Assembly: GCA_910587705.1 (NCBI GenBank) | Contig: CAJUMX010000016.1 | Coordinates: forward strand, 14,037 to 78,036 | From: an uncultured Oscillibacter sp. | Lineage (GTDB): Bacteria > Bacillota > Clostridia > Oscillospirales > Oscillospiraceae | DNA length: 64,000 nt | Direction: 5' to 3' | In this document: in pieces, positions 49,497-58,660 of the stretch | Layout: each line of letters begins with the position of its first letter | Numbering within the stretch: the first letter of the stretch is position 1 | Position numbers and translations under genes: made by a program | Notes under the pieces: model-generated | Databases searched by the model: none | What the model was told of the DNA's origin: nothing | What the model saw: the letters and a program-made list of their open reading frames with translations, nothing else

Positions 49497-50876
49497 ATGG
49501 ATCGTTTTGGCATCAATGTGACTTTGAAACACACGCCTTCCCTGGACCCGGACTTTATCCCTCTCATGCGCTTCAACCGCGCCTTCCTGGCCACGGCAAA
49601 GAAGCCCGTGGGCATTGCCGTGGAGCGGGCGGACGGCCAGATGGCCTCCTGCCACACCTTCATCCACGGCACGCCGGAGATGGCCGAGGCCGACCACTAT
49701 TACATTGAGCGCCTGGTGAAAACCATCCTCTGGATGAAGGGCGGCTTCAAGGTTTATGTCAGCGGCGACGCAGGCGTCTGCGAATACCTGAAATCCGTCT
49801 ACTGCGCCGGAGGACAGCAGGAGTTCGACTGGGATTACATGGCCAACGTCTTTGAGCATCCCTTCGAGGTGGTGCTGGTGGACGACATCCCCGAGGCCAA
49901 GGACGCCCCCAAGGCCATCGGCGGCCACATGGAGGGCTGCCGCATCGGCTTCGACGCGGGCGGGTCCGACCGGAAGGTCTCTGCCGTCATCGACGGCGAG
50001 ACGGTTTACTCCGAGGAGGTGGTTTGGTTCCCCAAGACCAACTCCGACCCGGACTATCACTATGACGGCATTGTCTCCGCCCTGAAATCCGCCGCAGAGC
50101 ACATGCCCCGGGTGGACGCGGTGGGCGTCAGCTCCGCCGGCGTGTTCATCAACAACCGGACCATGAACGCCTCCCTCTTCCTCAAGGTTCCCAAGGAAAT
50201 CTACGACGAGAAGGTCAAGGACATCTATATCCGGGCCATCCGCGACACCTTCGGGGACGTACCCTACTGCGTCATCAACGACGGAGACGTCTCCGCCCTA
50301 GCGGGAGCTATGAGCCTGAACGACAACAGCGTCCTGGGCATCGCCATGGGCACCAGCGAGGCCGTGGGGTATGTGGATGAGGAAGGCCGGATCACCGGCT
50401 GGCTCAACGAGCTGGCCTTCGTCCCCGTGGACGCCCAGCCTGACGCCATGCGGGATGAGTGGAGTGGCGACATCGGCTGCGGTGTGAAGTACTTCTCCCA
50501 GGACGGCGTGATCAAGCTGGCCCCCCGGGCGGGCATTGAGCTGGACGAAAACGCCTCCCCCGCCGAGAAACTGAAAGCCGTCCAGGCCCTCATGGCCGAG
50601 GACGACCCCCGGGCCGCCAAGGTCTATTCGTCCATCGGCGTGTATCTGGGCCACACCCTGGCCTATTACTTCGACCTCTACGGCTGCCGCCATGTGCTGC
50701 TGCTGGGTCGGGTCATGAGCGGCAAGGGCGGCGACCTCATCCTGGACACTGCCAAGAAGGTGCTGGCGGACGAATACCCGGAGCTCACCGGGAAAATCGT
50801 CCCGGAGCTTCCCGACGAGAAATTCCGTCGGGTGGGCCAGTCCATGGCCGCCGCCAGCCTGCCGGAGCGCAAATAA
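49497..50876 (+). CDS. ASKHA-type sugar kinase, ROK-like (459 aa)
   Basis: An N-terminal extension of about 145 residues precedes an ASKHA kinase core. The phosphate-1 loop is IGFDAGGSDRKVSAVIDG, the catalytic-type segment is CVINDGDVSALAGAM, and the phosphate-2 loop is LGIAMGTSEAVGYVD. The CxCGxxGCxE zinc motif of classic ROK kinases is missing. In this cluster (AGE epimerase, nanA, sialate-type transporter) it most likely phosphorylates N-acetylmannosamine or N-acetylglucosamine. The extension could be regulatory. Head of the nan-type gene set, with its own promoter. Confidence 0.7.
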   Translation: MDRFGINVTLKHTPSLDPDFIPLMRFNRAFLATAKKPVGIAVERADGQMASCHTFIHGTPEMAEADHYYIERLVKTILWMKGGFKVYVSGDAGVCEYLKSVYCAGGQQEFDWDYMANVFEHPFEVVLVDDIPEAKDAPKAIGGHMEGCRIGFDAGGSDRKVSAVIDGETVYSEEVVWFPKTNSDPDYHYDGIVSALKSAAEHMPRVDAVGVSSAGVFINNRTMNASLFLKVPKEIYDEKVKDIYIRAIRDTFGDVPYCVINDGDVSALAGAMSLNDNSVLGIAMGTSEAVGYVDEEGRITGWLNELAFVPVDAQPDAMRDEWSGDIGCGVKYFSQDGVIKLAPRAGIELDENASPAEKLKAVQALMAEDDPRAAKVYSSIGVYLGHTLAYYFDLYGCRHVLLLGRVMSGKGGDLILDTAKKVLADEYPELTGKIVPELPDEKFRRVGQSMAAASLPERK

Positions 50877-50987
50877 GGGTTCCCGGACGCCTGGAATTCC
50901 CGGAGAAATGGCCTGGCCAGGTTGTCAGGCTCCACAAAGAACCCAATGCCCCCAACTGGCCGGGAGCATTCAGAAAAGAGGAATATG

Positions 50988-52190
50988 ATGGATCGGCAAA
51001 CATTACAGGAAGCCCGGACCTGGGTTCGGGCCGAGCTGGAGCGCTCCGCCAATTTCTGGCTGGAGCACGGCATGGATCAAGAGCACGGCGGCGTGTACAC
51101 CTGCCTGGACCGGAAGGGCGAAATTTACTCCACTGATAAAAGCGTCTGGATGCAGGGCCGCTGCGGCTGGATTTTCGCGTTTCTGTGCAGCAATTACGGC
51201 GTAAAGCAGGAATGGCTGGACGCGTCCAAAAGCTGCCTGGACTTCATGGAGGCCCACTGCTTCAACCACGCCTGCGGCGACCGGATGTATTTCACCGTTA
51301 CGGCGGAGGGACAGCCCCTGCGCCAGCGGCGCTACTACTTTTCCGAGGCGTTCTGCGCCATCGCCAACGCCGAGTACTACGGCGTGACGGGAGACAAGGC
51401 CCGACTGGAACGGGCCCGGCAGTGCTATGATCTTTATTGGGACTTGAGCCAGGGCAAGCCGGACCCCGTGGGTATGGGACCCAAGACCATTCCCGAAACC
51501 CGGACGGGCCGGGCCTTCGGCACGCCCATGATCATTTTGAATGTCACCGGCGTGCTACTGCGAACGGACCCAGAGCGCAAGGCCCTCTATGAGGAGCGGG
51601 CCCGGCAGTGCGTGGACGACATCTTTAAATACCACGTGAAGCCGGAGCTGAAATGCACCCTGGAAAATGTGGACGTGGACGGCTCTCCCCGGCTGTACTA
51701 CACCGAGGGCCGCACCGTCAACCCCGGCCACGACATTGAGGGCGTGTGGTTCCTGCTGGAGCACGCCCAGCGGACCGGGGACAAGGCCCTGGTCCAGAAG
51801 GCGGCGGAGATGTTCGACTGGGCCATCGCCGCCGGGTGGGACCAGGAGTACGGCGGGCTGCTGTACTTCACCGACTGTTTAGGCAAGCCCCCCGAGGCCT
51901 ATGAGCACGACATGAAGCTCTGGTGGCCTCACAACGAAATTCTGATTGCCTCCGTCATGCTCTACCGAGACACCGGGGAGGAGAAGTACCTGGACTGGTT
52001 CTACAAAACCCTGGACTACTGCAAGGCCCACTTCGCCGACGCGGAGTACGGCGAATGGTATGGCTATCTCCGCCGGGACGGCCTGCCCACCCAGCCCTCC
52101 ACCAAGGGCAGCACCTTCAAGGGCCCCTTCCACCTGCCCCGGAGCATGATTCTGGTGGACAAGCTGATCGGAGAGATTTTGGGAGAGTAA
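50988..52190 (+). CDS. N-acylglucosamine 2-epimerase (AGE) family protein (400 aa)
   Basis: An (alpha/alpha)6-barrel epimerase with FWLEHGMDQEHGGVYTCLD near the N-terminus, KSVWMQGRCGWIFAFL, catalytic-type histidines in RTVNPGHDIEGVWFLLEHA and KLWWPHNEILIAS, and GPFHLPRSMILVD at the end. AGE enzymes interconvert N-acetylmannosamine and N-acetylglucosamine. Here it would replace NanE after NanA cleaves sialic acid. The start at 50988 is chosen by spacing from AAGAGGA; 50985 is equally possible. Confidence 0.82.
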   Translation: MDRQTLQEARTWVRAELERSANFWLEHGMDQEHGGVYTCLDRKGEIYSTDKSVWMQGRCGWIFAFLCSNYGVKQEWLDASKSCLDFMEAHCFNHACGDRMYFTVTAEGQPLRQRRYYFSEAFCAIANAEYYGVTGDKARLERARQCYDLYWDLSQGKPDPVGMGPKTIPETRTGRAFGTPMIILNVTGVLLRTDPERKALYEERARQCVDDIFKYHVKPELKCTLENVDVDGSPRLYYTEGRTVNPGHDIEGVWFLLEHAQRTGDKALVQKAAEMFDWAIAAGWDQEYGGLLYFTDCLGKPPEAYEHDMKLWWPHNEILIASVMLYRDTGEEKYLDWFYKTLDYCKAHFADAEYGEWYGYLRRDGLPTQPSTKGSTFKGPFHLPRSMILVDKLIGEILGE

Positions 52191-52215
52191 CGGCTTCCGG
52201 ACAAAGGAGATAGGG

Positions 52216-53070
52216 ATGGGCAAGGATATCATCGCGCTGATGCTCCAGGAGTACGAGCGTTTCACCCGGTCGGAACGAAAAATTGCCGACTATGTGCTGG
52301 ATCACCAGGAGGAAACCCAATATATCAGCATCACTGACCTAAGCGGCCGGTGCGGCGTGGCGGTGTCCACCGTATCCCTGTTCTGCCGGAAGCTGAAGCT
52401 TGCGGGCTTCAACGATTTCAAGCTGGAGCTGGCCCGGGCGGCGCTGCCCGCCCGGGCGGCCCTCAATGAGCCGGGAAGCGAAATCACAGCCGGAGATTCC
52501 GCCGAAACCATCATGGGCAAGGTGCTCTCCGCTGCCCAGGATACGCTGAATAACGCTTATCACATGCTCGCAGAGCGGGAGGTCACTCAAGCGGCGGACC
52601 TTCTTTGCCGGGCGGGCCAGGTGGTTTGCCTGGGACAGGGGAACCATGCGGCGGTGGCTCTGGCGGCCTGGGCGCAATTTTCCACCACCTCGCCAAAGTT
52701 CAAGACCATCCAGGACTCTCATATGCAAACCGTGGTCCTCTCCACCCTTTCCGAGGGGGACGCGGTGCTTTACTTTTCCTACTCCGGCGCCACTCACGAG
52801 CTGCTGGAGGCGGTGGAGGTCATTCGAGCCCGGGGCGGGAAGCTGATTTTGGTGACCCGCTACCCCAATTCTCCCGCCACCGCCTACGCCGACGCGGTGC
52901 TGCTCTGCGGGCCCAATGAACAGCCCTTCCAGTTCGGCTCCACCTCCGCCCTGATGGCCCAGCTCTACGTGGTGGAGGTACTGCTCAGCGAGTTTGTCCG
53001 CCGGGCTCCGGAGGAGGCGAAGCGAAACCGGCAGTCCGTGGGCAAAGCGTTGACGCAGAAATGCGTGTAG
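52216..53070 (+). CDS. RpiR/MurR-family regulator with SIS domain (284 aa)
   Basis: The N-terminal HTH_6 helix-turn-helix (FTRSERKIADYVLDHQEETQ, then GVAVSTVSLFCRKLKLAGFN) is joined to a SIS phosphosugar-binding domain (ADLLCRAGQVVCLGQGNHAA; VLYFSYSGATHELLEAVEVI; LILVTRYPNSPATAYADAVL). Homologues such as NanR of clostridia respond to N-acetylmannosamine-6-phosphate. It lies inside the kinase-epimerase-YesL operon (AAAGGAGATAGGG before the ATG) and probably controls the nearby sialate genes. A palindrome TGGTAATTTTACCA upstream of the transporter operon is one candidate site. Confidence 0.87.
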   Translation: MGKDIIALMLQEYERFTRSERKIADYVLDHQEETQYISITDLSGRCGVAVSTVSLFCRKLKLAGFNDFKLELARAALPARAALNEPGSEITAGDSAETIMGKVLSAAQDTLNNAYHMLAEREVTQAADLLCRAGQVVCLGQGNHAAVALAAWAQFSTTSPKFKTIQDSHMQTVVLSTLSEGDAVLYFSYSGATHELLEAVEVIRARGGKLILVTRYPNSPATAYADAVLLCGPNEQPFQFGSTSALMAQLYVVEVLLSEFVRRAPEEAKRNRQSVGKALTQKCV

Positions 53071-53079
53071 GAGGCGGAC

Positions 53080-53733
53080 ATGGGGGAATTTTTCAATCCT
53101 GAAAAGGGAATTTGGGTCTGGCTAAGTACCCTGGTGGATATCTGCGGGCTGTCCATCCTCTGGACCTTTCTCTGTTTACCCATCGTCACCATCGGCCCGG
53201 CCACGGCGGCGTTGTATTACACGGTGGTCAAGTGCGTTCGAGGCCGAGAGAGCGGGGCCTTCGGGTATTACTTCCGCTCCTTTCGGCAGAATTTTAAGGT
53301 GGGCCTGCTGGCGGGGCTCATTGCGATTCCCCTGTCTCTTTTGCTGCTGGGCGGGCAGTTCATTGTCCGCTGGTACGGAACCCGATGGGGAGGATGGGCC
53401 TATGTGCTTTACGTGGCCTATTACTTCGCCCTCATCCTTCCGGCGGGAGTGCTCTGCTGGCTGTTCCCTCTCCTGGGCCGATTTGATTACGGCGTAAGGG
53501 GTCTGTTCCACACGGCTCTCCAGCTGACTGCCGCCCATCTCCCCAGCACCGTCGTGGTGGTCCTGCTGACGGCTCAAACCGCCGTGTTCTGTATAGAGGA
53601 GTGGTGGCCCGTTGTGTTTATGCCGGCAGTTTCCGTACTGCTGGTCTCGCTCTTTTTTGAAAAAATCTTTCAGCGGTACTCTCCGGAATTGGCTCCGGGG
53701 GAGCCGGAAAACCAGGAAGAGCCAACAGAATGA
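53080..53733 (+). CDS. YesL-type (DUF624) membrane protein (217 aa)
   Basis: Four to five membrane helices (STLVDICGLSILWTFLCLP; GLLAGLIAIPLSLLLLG; WAYVLYVAYYFALILPAGVL; LPSTVVVVLLTAQTAVFC) with the YesL N-terminal pattern FFNPEKGIWVWLSTLVDICG. YesL proteins accompany many sugar ABC transporters and regulators in Firmicutes; the role is unknown. It starts 9 bases after the RpiR gene and ends in a terminator facing the SGNH esterase gene. Confidence 0.8.
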   Translation: MGEFFNPEKGIWVWLSTLVDICGLSILWTFLCLPIVTIGPATAALYYTVVKCVRGRESGAFGYYFRSFRQNFKVGLLAGLIAIPLSLLLLGGQFIVRWYGTRWGGWAYVLYVAYYFALILPAGVLCWLFPLLGRFDYGVRGLFHTALQLTAAHLPSTVVVVLLTAQTAVFCIEEWWPVVFMPAVSVLLVSLFFEKIFQRYSPELAPGEPENQEEPTE

Positions 53734-53763
53734 GGACCGAAACGGCGTTCCGTTCCGGTCCTC
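53732..53763. terminator. Terminator between converging genes
   Basis: GAGGACCG...CGGTCCTC with an inner ACGG/CCGT pair, beginning at the YesL stop codon. It serves both the YesL operon and the opposing SGNH gene. Confidence 0.65.
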
Positions 53764-53784
53764 GTTTCGCATTTTGCGCCTCGC

Positions 53785-54441
53785 TCAATTTGGCAGCAGG
53801 CCCGGCACAGTCTCCGCCAGAAGCGCCGCCAGCTGGGCGTGGCCCTTCCGGGTCAGGTGCATGCCGTCTACGGCGTTGAACTCGCAGTCCTTGGCGTTCA
53901 GGTAATGGGCGCCCACCAGTTTGGCGGTTTTCTCATAGTAGGCGGGCAGCTCCCGGGACTTCTCCAGACAGCCCTTCCCCATGGGAATACCGTTTTCGGA
54001 GCGCTCCATCTCCGGTCGGATGGGGGGCGGGCAGACAATCAGGATGTTGGGGCCGTGGTCTCCCCAGCAGTCCACGCTCTGGGCCTTGCGGACCAGCCGC
54101 TCCATGCCGATGGCAACGCAGGAGGCGTTGGCCCCCAGGCGTTCCTTCACGTCGTTGGTGCCCAGCATGATGATTAAAAGGTCCAGAAATTCATGGCTTT
54201 TCAGCAGGGAGTAGAGCACGGTGAGGGCGTCCATGGTCTCGTGGAGGGGGTCCTGAAAAACGGTGGTCCGTCCGCTGAGACCCTCCTCCGTCACCAGAAC
54301 CCCGGGCCCCAGGGCCTTTTGCAGCAAACAGGTCCACCGCTCGTCCTCGTTGAAGCGGATACCGCCGTCGGCGCAGTCGGCAGGGTCGGCGCAATAGCCG
54401 TGGGTGTTGGAATCGCCTAAGCAGAGAATGTGTTTTTTCAT
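53785..54441 (-). CDS. SGNH/GDSL hydrolase, probable carbohydrate esterase (218 aa)
   Basis: Block I is ILCLGDSNTHGY (nucleophile Ser), block III LIIMLGTNDVKERL (Asn), and block V VDGMHLTRKGHAQLA (Asp and His). There is no signal peptide, so it acts in the cytoplasm. In a sialate cluster the natural guess is removal of O-acetyl groups from imported sialic acid or its products. Arylesterase-like activity is typical of relatives. It is divergently transcribed from the binding-protein operon. Confidence 0.82.
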   Translation of the reverse strand: MKKHILCLGDSNTHGYCADPADCADGGIRFNEDERWTCLLQKALGPGVLVTEEGLSGRTTVFQDPLHETMDALTVLYSLLKSHEFLDLLIIMLGTNDVKERLGANASCVAIGMERLVRKAQSVDCWGDHGPNILIVCPPPIRPEMERSENGIPMGKGCLEKSRELPAYYEKTAKLVGAHYLNAKDCEFNAVDGMHLTRKGHAQLAALLAETVPGLLPN

Positions 54442-54559
54442 GAATCGGTCTCCTTTCTATCCGCAGGCCATTGGTCTAAAATTTACCCTTTCCCTTATAA
54501 ATTAGCAGTTTTTTCCGGTTTGTCAAGGCAGACTTTCGAAATTCCAGATTGATTTCCAG

Positions 54560-54573
54560 TGGTAATTTTACCA
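54560..54573. promoter_or_regulatory. Palindrome, candidate operator of the sialate-type transporter
   Basis: TGGTAATTTTACCA, perfect over 14 bases, 68 bases upstream of the -35 box and between the divergent SGNH and binding-protein genes. GAAAT...ATTTC pairs flank it. Confidence 0.4.
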
Positions 54574-54640
54574 AAAATCGAAATTATTTTTGAAGTTTCC
54601 GCCGAATATGCGGTTTACACAGAAATCCTTTCGAATTTAA

Positions 54641-54669
54641 TTGACAAAAGAAGGAAGCTCTTGTATAAT
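54641..54669 (+). promoter_or_regulatory. Consensus sigma-70 promoter of the ABC transporter operon
   Basis: TTGACA-N17-TATAAT, an exact consensus match, 63 bases before the ATG of the binding-protein gene. Confidence 0.85.
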
Positions 54670-54731
54670 TCATACAGCGAGCCGGTGCTTGTCGGCTCAT
54701 TTTTTGTAAAGGTTAAAAAGGAGGACCCGTG

Positions 54732-56096
54732 ATGAAGAAGCTGCTTGCATTGGTATTGGCCATGGTCATGACCATGGCCCTTGTCGCCTGCGGAGGCGAC
54801 AAAAATGATTCTCAGCCCCCCGCTGACGATCAGACCCAGACCGACACCCAGACTCCGGAAACTCCGGAGGAGCCCGCCTCCGCCGGTGAGCTGACCCTGT
54901 GGACCTACCCCATCGGCGACTGGGGCAAGGAAGAAAAGGTCAAGGCAATTACCGACGCTTTCACCGCCGATACCGGAATCGCCGTGAAGGTGGAGTACTT
55001 AGCCTACGCCGACGGAGACGACAAGGTAAACTCCGCCATCACCGCCAAGAGCGCCCCCGACCTGATCATGGAAGGTCCCGAGCGTCTGGTAACCAACTGG
55101 GGCGACAAGGGCTATCTGGTGGACCTGAGCGACATGTTTGACGACACCGACAAGGGAGAAATCAACGCCGCCGCCATGGCCGCCTGCACCCACTCCAACG
55201 GAGCGGTCTACGAGTATCCTCTGGTCATCACCGCCCACTGCATGGCCATTAACCTGGACGCTTTCAAGGAAGCCGGAGCCGATGCGTACCTGGACCTGGA
55301 AAAGCACACCTGGACCACCACCGATTTCATTAACGCCGTGGAGGCGCTGTATGATCACTACCAGGCTCCCGTAGGCGCTGTGTACTGCAAGGGCCAGGGC
55401 GGCGACCAGGGCACCCGCGCCCTCGTCAACAACCTGTACGGCGGCACCTTTGCCACCGCCTCCCACGACCAGTACACCTGGGACGATCCCGCCAACATCA
55501 AGGCTCTGGAGCAGCTCAAGAGCATGCCCGGCATCGCCTTTGACGCCTCTCTCGAAGGCGGCGACGAAATCAAGGTCTTCTATCAGGGCATCCTGAAGAT
55601 GGCTTTCTGCTGGAACATTGCCCAGCAGCTGAATCCCAACCAGGCCGACACCGGCGCGGGTCTCACCGCCAACGGCGAAGAGATCGTCTTTATGGGCTTC
55701 CCCTCTCAGGGCGGTTCTCCCGCTCTCCAGGGCGGCATCTGGGGCTTCGGCATCTTCGACAATGGAGACCAGGCCAGAATTGACAACGCGAAAACCTTCA
55801 TCAAGTGGATGTGCGACTCCGAGCACACCGTGGACGCGGTAAAAACCGCCAACTACTTCGCCGCCCGCTCCGCCGCCGAGGGCACCGATCTCTCCGGCAT
55901 CTGGGCCGACAACGAGATCATGAACGAGTATCAAGTTCTCATGCCGTTCCTGGGCGACTACTACCAGGTCACCAAGGGCTGGGCCGGCGCTCGTACCGAG
56001 TGGTGGACCATGCTCCAGAAGGTGGGCGAGGGCGCCGACATCACCGAAACCGTCGCCACCTATGCCGGAAACGCCAATGCGGCTGCCGCCGGCTAA
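54732..56096 (+). CDS. ABC transporter sugar-binding lipoprotein (454 aa)
   Basis: A lipoprotein signal (MTMALVACGG) and a Thr/Pro/Asp/Gln linker precede a cluster-B extracellular binding protein (LTLWTYPIGDWGKEEKVKAI; DLIMEGPERLVTNWGDKGYL; TALVNNLYGGTFATA-like middle; KMAFCWNIAQQLN). The start at 54732 is preferred to the GTG at 54729 for spacing from AGGAGG. It is followed by two permease genes, with YhcH and nanA in the same direction. The likely ligand is sialic acid or a related amino sugar. Confidence 0.88.
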   Translation: MKKLLALVLAMVMTMALVACGGDKNDSQPPADDQTQTDTQTPETPEEPASAGELTLWTYPIGDWGKEEKVKAITDAFTADTGIAVKVEYLAYADGDDKVNSAITAKSAPDLIMEGPERLVTNWGDKGYLVDLSDMFDDTDKGEINAAAMAACTHSNGAVYEYPLVITAHCMAINLDAFKEAGADAYLDLEKHTWTTTDFINAVEALYDHYQAPVGAVYCKGQGGDQGTRALVNNLYGGTFATASHDQYTWDDPANIKALEQLKSMPGIAFDASLEGGDEIKVFYQGILKMAFCWNIAQQLNPNQADTGAGLTANGEEIVFMGFPSQGGSPALQGGIWGFGIFDNGDQARIDNAKTFIKWMCDSEHTVDAVKTANYFAARSAAEGTDLSGIWADNEIMNEYQVLMPFLGDYYQVTKGWAGARTEWWTMLQKVGEGADITETVATYAGNANAAAAG

Positions 56097-56132
56097 GCAT
56101 CTCAATACACAGTCAAAGAGATAAGGGTTTTT

Positions 56133-56169
56133 GCGCCCCTCTCCCGCGAAGGGCGGGAGAGGGGTGCGC
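56133..56169 (+). terminator. Long GC-rich hairpin between binding protein and permease genes
   Basis: GCGCCCCTCTCCCGC pairs with GCGGGAGAGGGGTGCGC across a short loop. There is no strong T-run, so it is more likely a 3' stabilizer or partial terminator that keeps binding-protein mRNA above permease mRNA. Confidence 0.5.
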
Positions 56170-56233
56170 TTATATCCTAGTTTATTGCATGAGCCTCTGC
56201 CCTGTAGAATCCAGTCGTAAAGGAGTGTTGATC

Positions 56234-57151
56234 TTGGCAAGACAGTCCCACCCCACCATGAGCCGTGCGCTGCAAAGGCGGGAAAATATCTCCGGCTACC
56301 TCTTTCTGCTGCCCAGCCTGATCTTCTTCATCGGCTTTGTAGTCATCCCCATGATCATCTGCATCATCACCAGCCTCACAGACGCCAACATGCACGACCA
56401 AGGCTTATTCGGCAGCTTCATTGGCCTTTCCAACTTCACCAAGCTGATGAGCGACGAGACCTTCCTGGAGGCGCTGAAAAATACATTCATCATCGTCATT
56501 GTCAGCGTCCCGACGGTGTGCGCCTTCTCCCTGTGGGTGTCCTCCGTCATCTATAAGCTCAGCGGGCCCGTGCTGTCCGCCTTCCGCTGCATCTTCTACC
56601 TTCCCGTGGTCACCGGCTCCGTGGCCGTCACCGTGGTGTGGAAGTGGATGTATGACAACTACACGGGTATTTTCAACCACGTCCTCAAGGGCGCGGGCCT
56701 CATCGAGCAAAACATCAACTGGCTGGGCGATTCCAAGTACGCCCTCTGGTGCATCATCCTGATCCTCTTCACCACCTCCGTGGGCCAGCCCATCGTGCTG
56801 TATGTCTCCGCCCTGGGCAACGTGGACCAGACGCTCATTGAAGCCGCCGAGGTGGACGGGGCCAACGGCTTTCAGGTTTTTTGGCAGGTGAAGTGGGCCC
56901 AGATGATGCCCACCACGCTGTATATCCTGGTCATCACCACCATCAACTCCTTCCAGTGCTTCGCTCTGATTCAGCTGCTGACCAAGGGCGGCGCGGGAAC
57001 CAACACGGTCATGTACCATATCTATTGGACCGCCTTCAAGCTGACGGAGCAGGCTGGCCACTTCGGCTACGCCAATGCCATGGGTGTGGTGCTGGCCATC
57101 TTCATCGGACTGCTGTCCGCCCTCCAGTTCAAGCTGGCGAAAGAAAAGTAA
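56234..57151 (+). CDS. ABC transporter permease 1 (305 aa)
   Basis: A MalF-type permease with six hydrophobic segments (NISGYLFLLPSLIFFIGFVV onward) and the EAA loop EAAEVDGANGFQVFWQVKW. The start is uncertain: a TTG at 56234 has AAGGAG 8 bases upstream, and an ATG at 56263 lacks one. It pairs with the next permease. No ATP-binding subunit is encoded here, so a shared MsiK/MsmX-type ATPase elsewhere probably powers it. Confidence 0.87.
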   Translation: MARQSHPTMSRALQRRENISGYLFLLPSLIFFIGFVVIPMIICIITSLTDANMHDQGLFGSFIGLSNFTKLMSDETFLEALKNTFIIVIVSVPTVCAFSLWVSSVIYKLSGPVLSAFRCIFYLPVVTGSVAVTVVWKWMYDNYTGIFNHVLKGAGLIEQNINWLGDSKYALWCIILILFTTSVGQPIVLYVSALGNVDQTLIEAAEVDGANGFQVFWQVKWAQMMPTTLYILVITTINSFQCFALIQLLTKGGAGTNTVMYHIYWTAFKLTEQAGHFGYANAMGVVLAIFIGLLSALQFKLAKEK

Positions 57152-57163
57152 GGGGGTGCTGGT

Positions 57164-58090
57164 ATGAAAATTGAAACTGGACGCAGCCGCGCGTATAAGA
57201 TCGCCTCGGTGATCATTTTGGTCATTCTGGCGTTCCTCTTCACGTTCCCGCTGTATTGGATTGCCACCGGCGCTTTCAAAAACGGCGCGGACATCAACGC
57301 CACCAAACCCATCTGGGTCCCCACCGAATGGGTCATGAACAACTTTGATAAGCTGATGAAGCAGCGCAGCGTCCCCCTGTGGGAGGTCTATCTCCCCTTC
57401 GGCAGCTTCTTCAACGGCGGAAAAAAGGTGCTTCTCACCGCCGGACCGGAGGCCCCCGCCGCCATCCGCTGGCTCATCAACGCGGTGCTCATGTGCGTGT
57501 TGGCCATGCTGATCACCTGCCTCACGGCGGCTATGGCGGGCTACGCCCTGGCGAAGAAGCGCTTCAACGGCCGAGCCATCCTGTTCTCCCTCATCGTCTG
57601 CGCCATGGCCCTGCCCAAGCAGGTTATCCTGATCCCCCTGCTGAAAGAGATGTCCGCCCTGCGCCTGTACGACAGCCTCTGGGCGGTGATCTTCCCCACC
57701 GTGGGCTGGCCCTTCGGCGTGTTCCTCATGAAGCAGTTCTCGGAGAGCATCCCCGGAGAGATCTTGGAGGCCGCCAGAATCGACGGCTCCAGCGAGTGGA
57801 ATACCTTCTCCACAGTGGTTATGCCCATGATTAAGCCGGGCATCGGAGCCCTGGCCATCTTCACCTTCATCAACTGCTGGAACGACTACTTTATGCAGTT
57901 GGTCATGCTGGCCAGCGGCAGCAACTTCACCATCCCCTTGGGCATCGCTACCCTCCAGGCGGAGACCTCCGTGGACAACGGCCTGTTGATGGCTGGCGCC
58001 ACCCTGGCGGCGGCTCCTATCATCATCGTGTTCTTGATCTTCCAGAAGTACTTCACCCAGGGCATCACCATGGGCGCGGTGAAAGGTTAA
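57164..58090 (+). CDS. ABC transporter permease 2 (308 aa)
   Basis: A MalG-type permease (IILVILAFLFTFPLYWIATG, six hydrophobic segments) with the EAA motif EILEAARIDGSSEWNTFSTV. It contains an insert of about 30 residues (GSFFNGGKKVLLTAGPEAPA) between the first and second helices. A GGGGGTGCTGGT precedes the ATG, and the start lies 12 bases after permease 1. It forms the channel with permease 1. Confidence 0.9.
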   Translation: MKIETGRSRAYKIASVIILVILAFLFTFPLYWIATGAFKNGADINATKPIWVPTEWVMNNFDKLMKQRSVPLWEVYLPFGSFFNGGKKVLLTAGPEAPAAIRWLINAVLMCVLAMLITCLTAAMAGYALAKKRFNGRAILFSLIVCAMALPKQVILIPLLKEMSALRLYDSLWAVIFPTVGWPFGVFLMKQFSESIPGEILEAARIDGSSEWNTFSTVVMPMIKPGIGALAIFTFINCWNDYFMQLVMLASGSNFTIPLGIATLQAETSVDNGLLMAGATLAAAPIIIVFLIFQKYFTQGITMGAVKG

Positions 58091-58194
58091 GACAATCGGA
58101 CGGATTCTGTTTTGCACAAGGTTTTCAGAAAAAGCTTGCGGGGTGTAGGGGCAGGGCCCCTGCACCTCCGCGCCCCGTAAAGCAAGGAGACACT

Positions 58195-58650
58195 ATGATT
58201 TACGCCAAACACAAGGACGCCTCGGCCTACCGGGGCATCCACCCCAATCTGGACCTGGCGCTGGAGCGCATTACGCCGGAGTTTCTCGCCAGCGTGGGCC
58301 CAGAGCGGGTGGAAATCAAGGGCGGCGACGTGTACGCCACCCGGTTTACCTACGAGACCGTCCCGGCGGAAGAGAGCTTCTTCGAGGCCCACCGGAAGTA
58401 TCTGGACATTCACATCATGATGGAGGGCTCTGAGGGCGTGGAAATCGCCCCGCCGGAAGTTCTAAGTGAGTTTGACCGGGTGGAGGCCAACGACTTCTAT
58501 GCCTACCGAGGCGAGGGAGACTATAAGCTGATCCTCTCGCCTGGGGACTTCCTGGTGGTGTTCCCCAGCGACGCGCACCGCATCAAGATGCAGGTGGACG
58601 GGCCGAGAACCGTGAGCAAGGTGGTCTTTAAGGTGAAAATTTATGACTAG
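58195..58650 (+). CDS. YhcH/YjgK/YiaL family protein (151 aa)
   Basis: A 151-residue cupin-like protein of the YhcH (EbgC) family (VKGGDVYATRFTYETVPAEE-like core; FFEAHRKYLDIHIMMEGSEG with metal-type histidines and glutamate; FLVVFPSDAHRIKMQVDGP). E. coli YhcH belongs to the nan operon and is thought to act on sialic acid anomers or related sugars. Here it immediately precedes nanA (10 bases), supporting that role. AAGGAGACACT precedes the ATG. Confidence 0.85.
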   Translation: MIYAKHKDASAYRGIHPNLDLALERITPEFLASVGPERVEIKGGDVYATRFTYETVPAEESFFEAHRKYLDIHIMMEGSEGVEIAPPEVLSEFDRVEANDFYAYRGEGDYKLILSPGDFLVVFPSDAHRIKMQVDGPRTVSKVVFKVKIYD

Positions 58651-58660
58651 GAGTGACAAC

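Noticed and set aside
46289..58165. Antisense ORFs opposite the symporter and permeases (46289-47986 plus, 56405-58165 minus)
   Set aside because: They are shadows of clear membrane-protein genes and have no plausible ribosome binding site or family.
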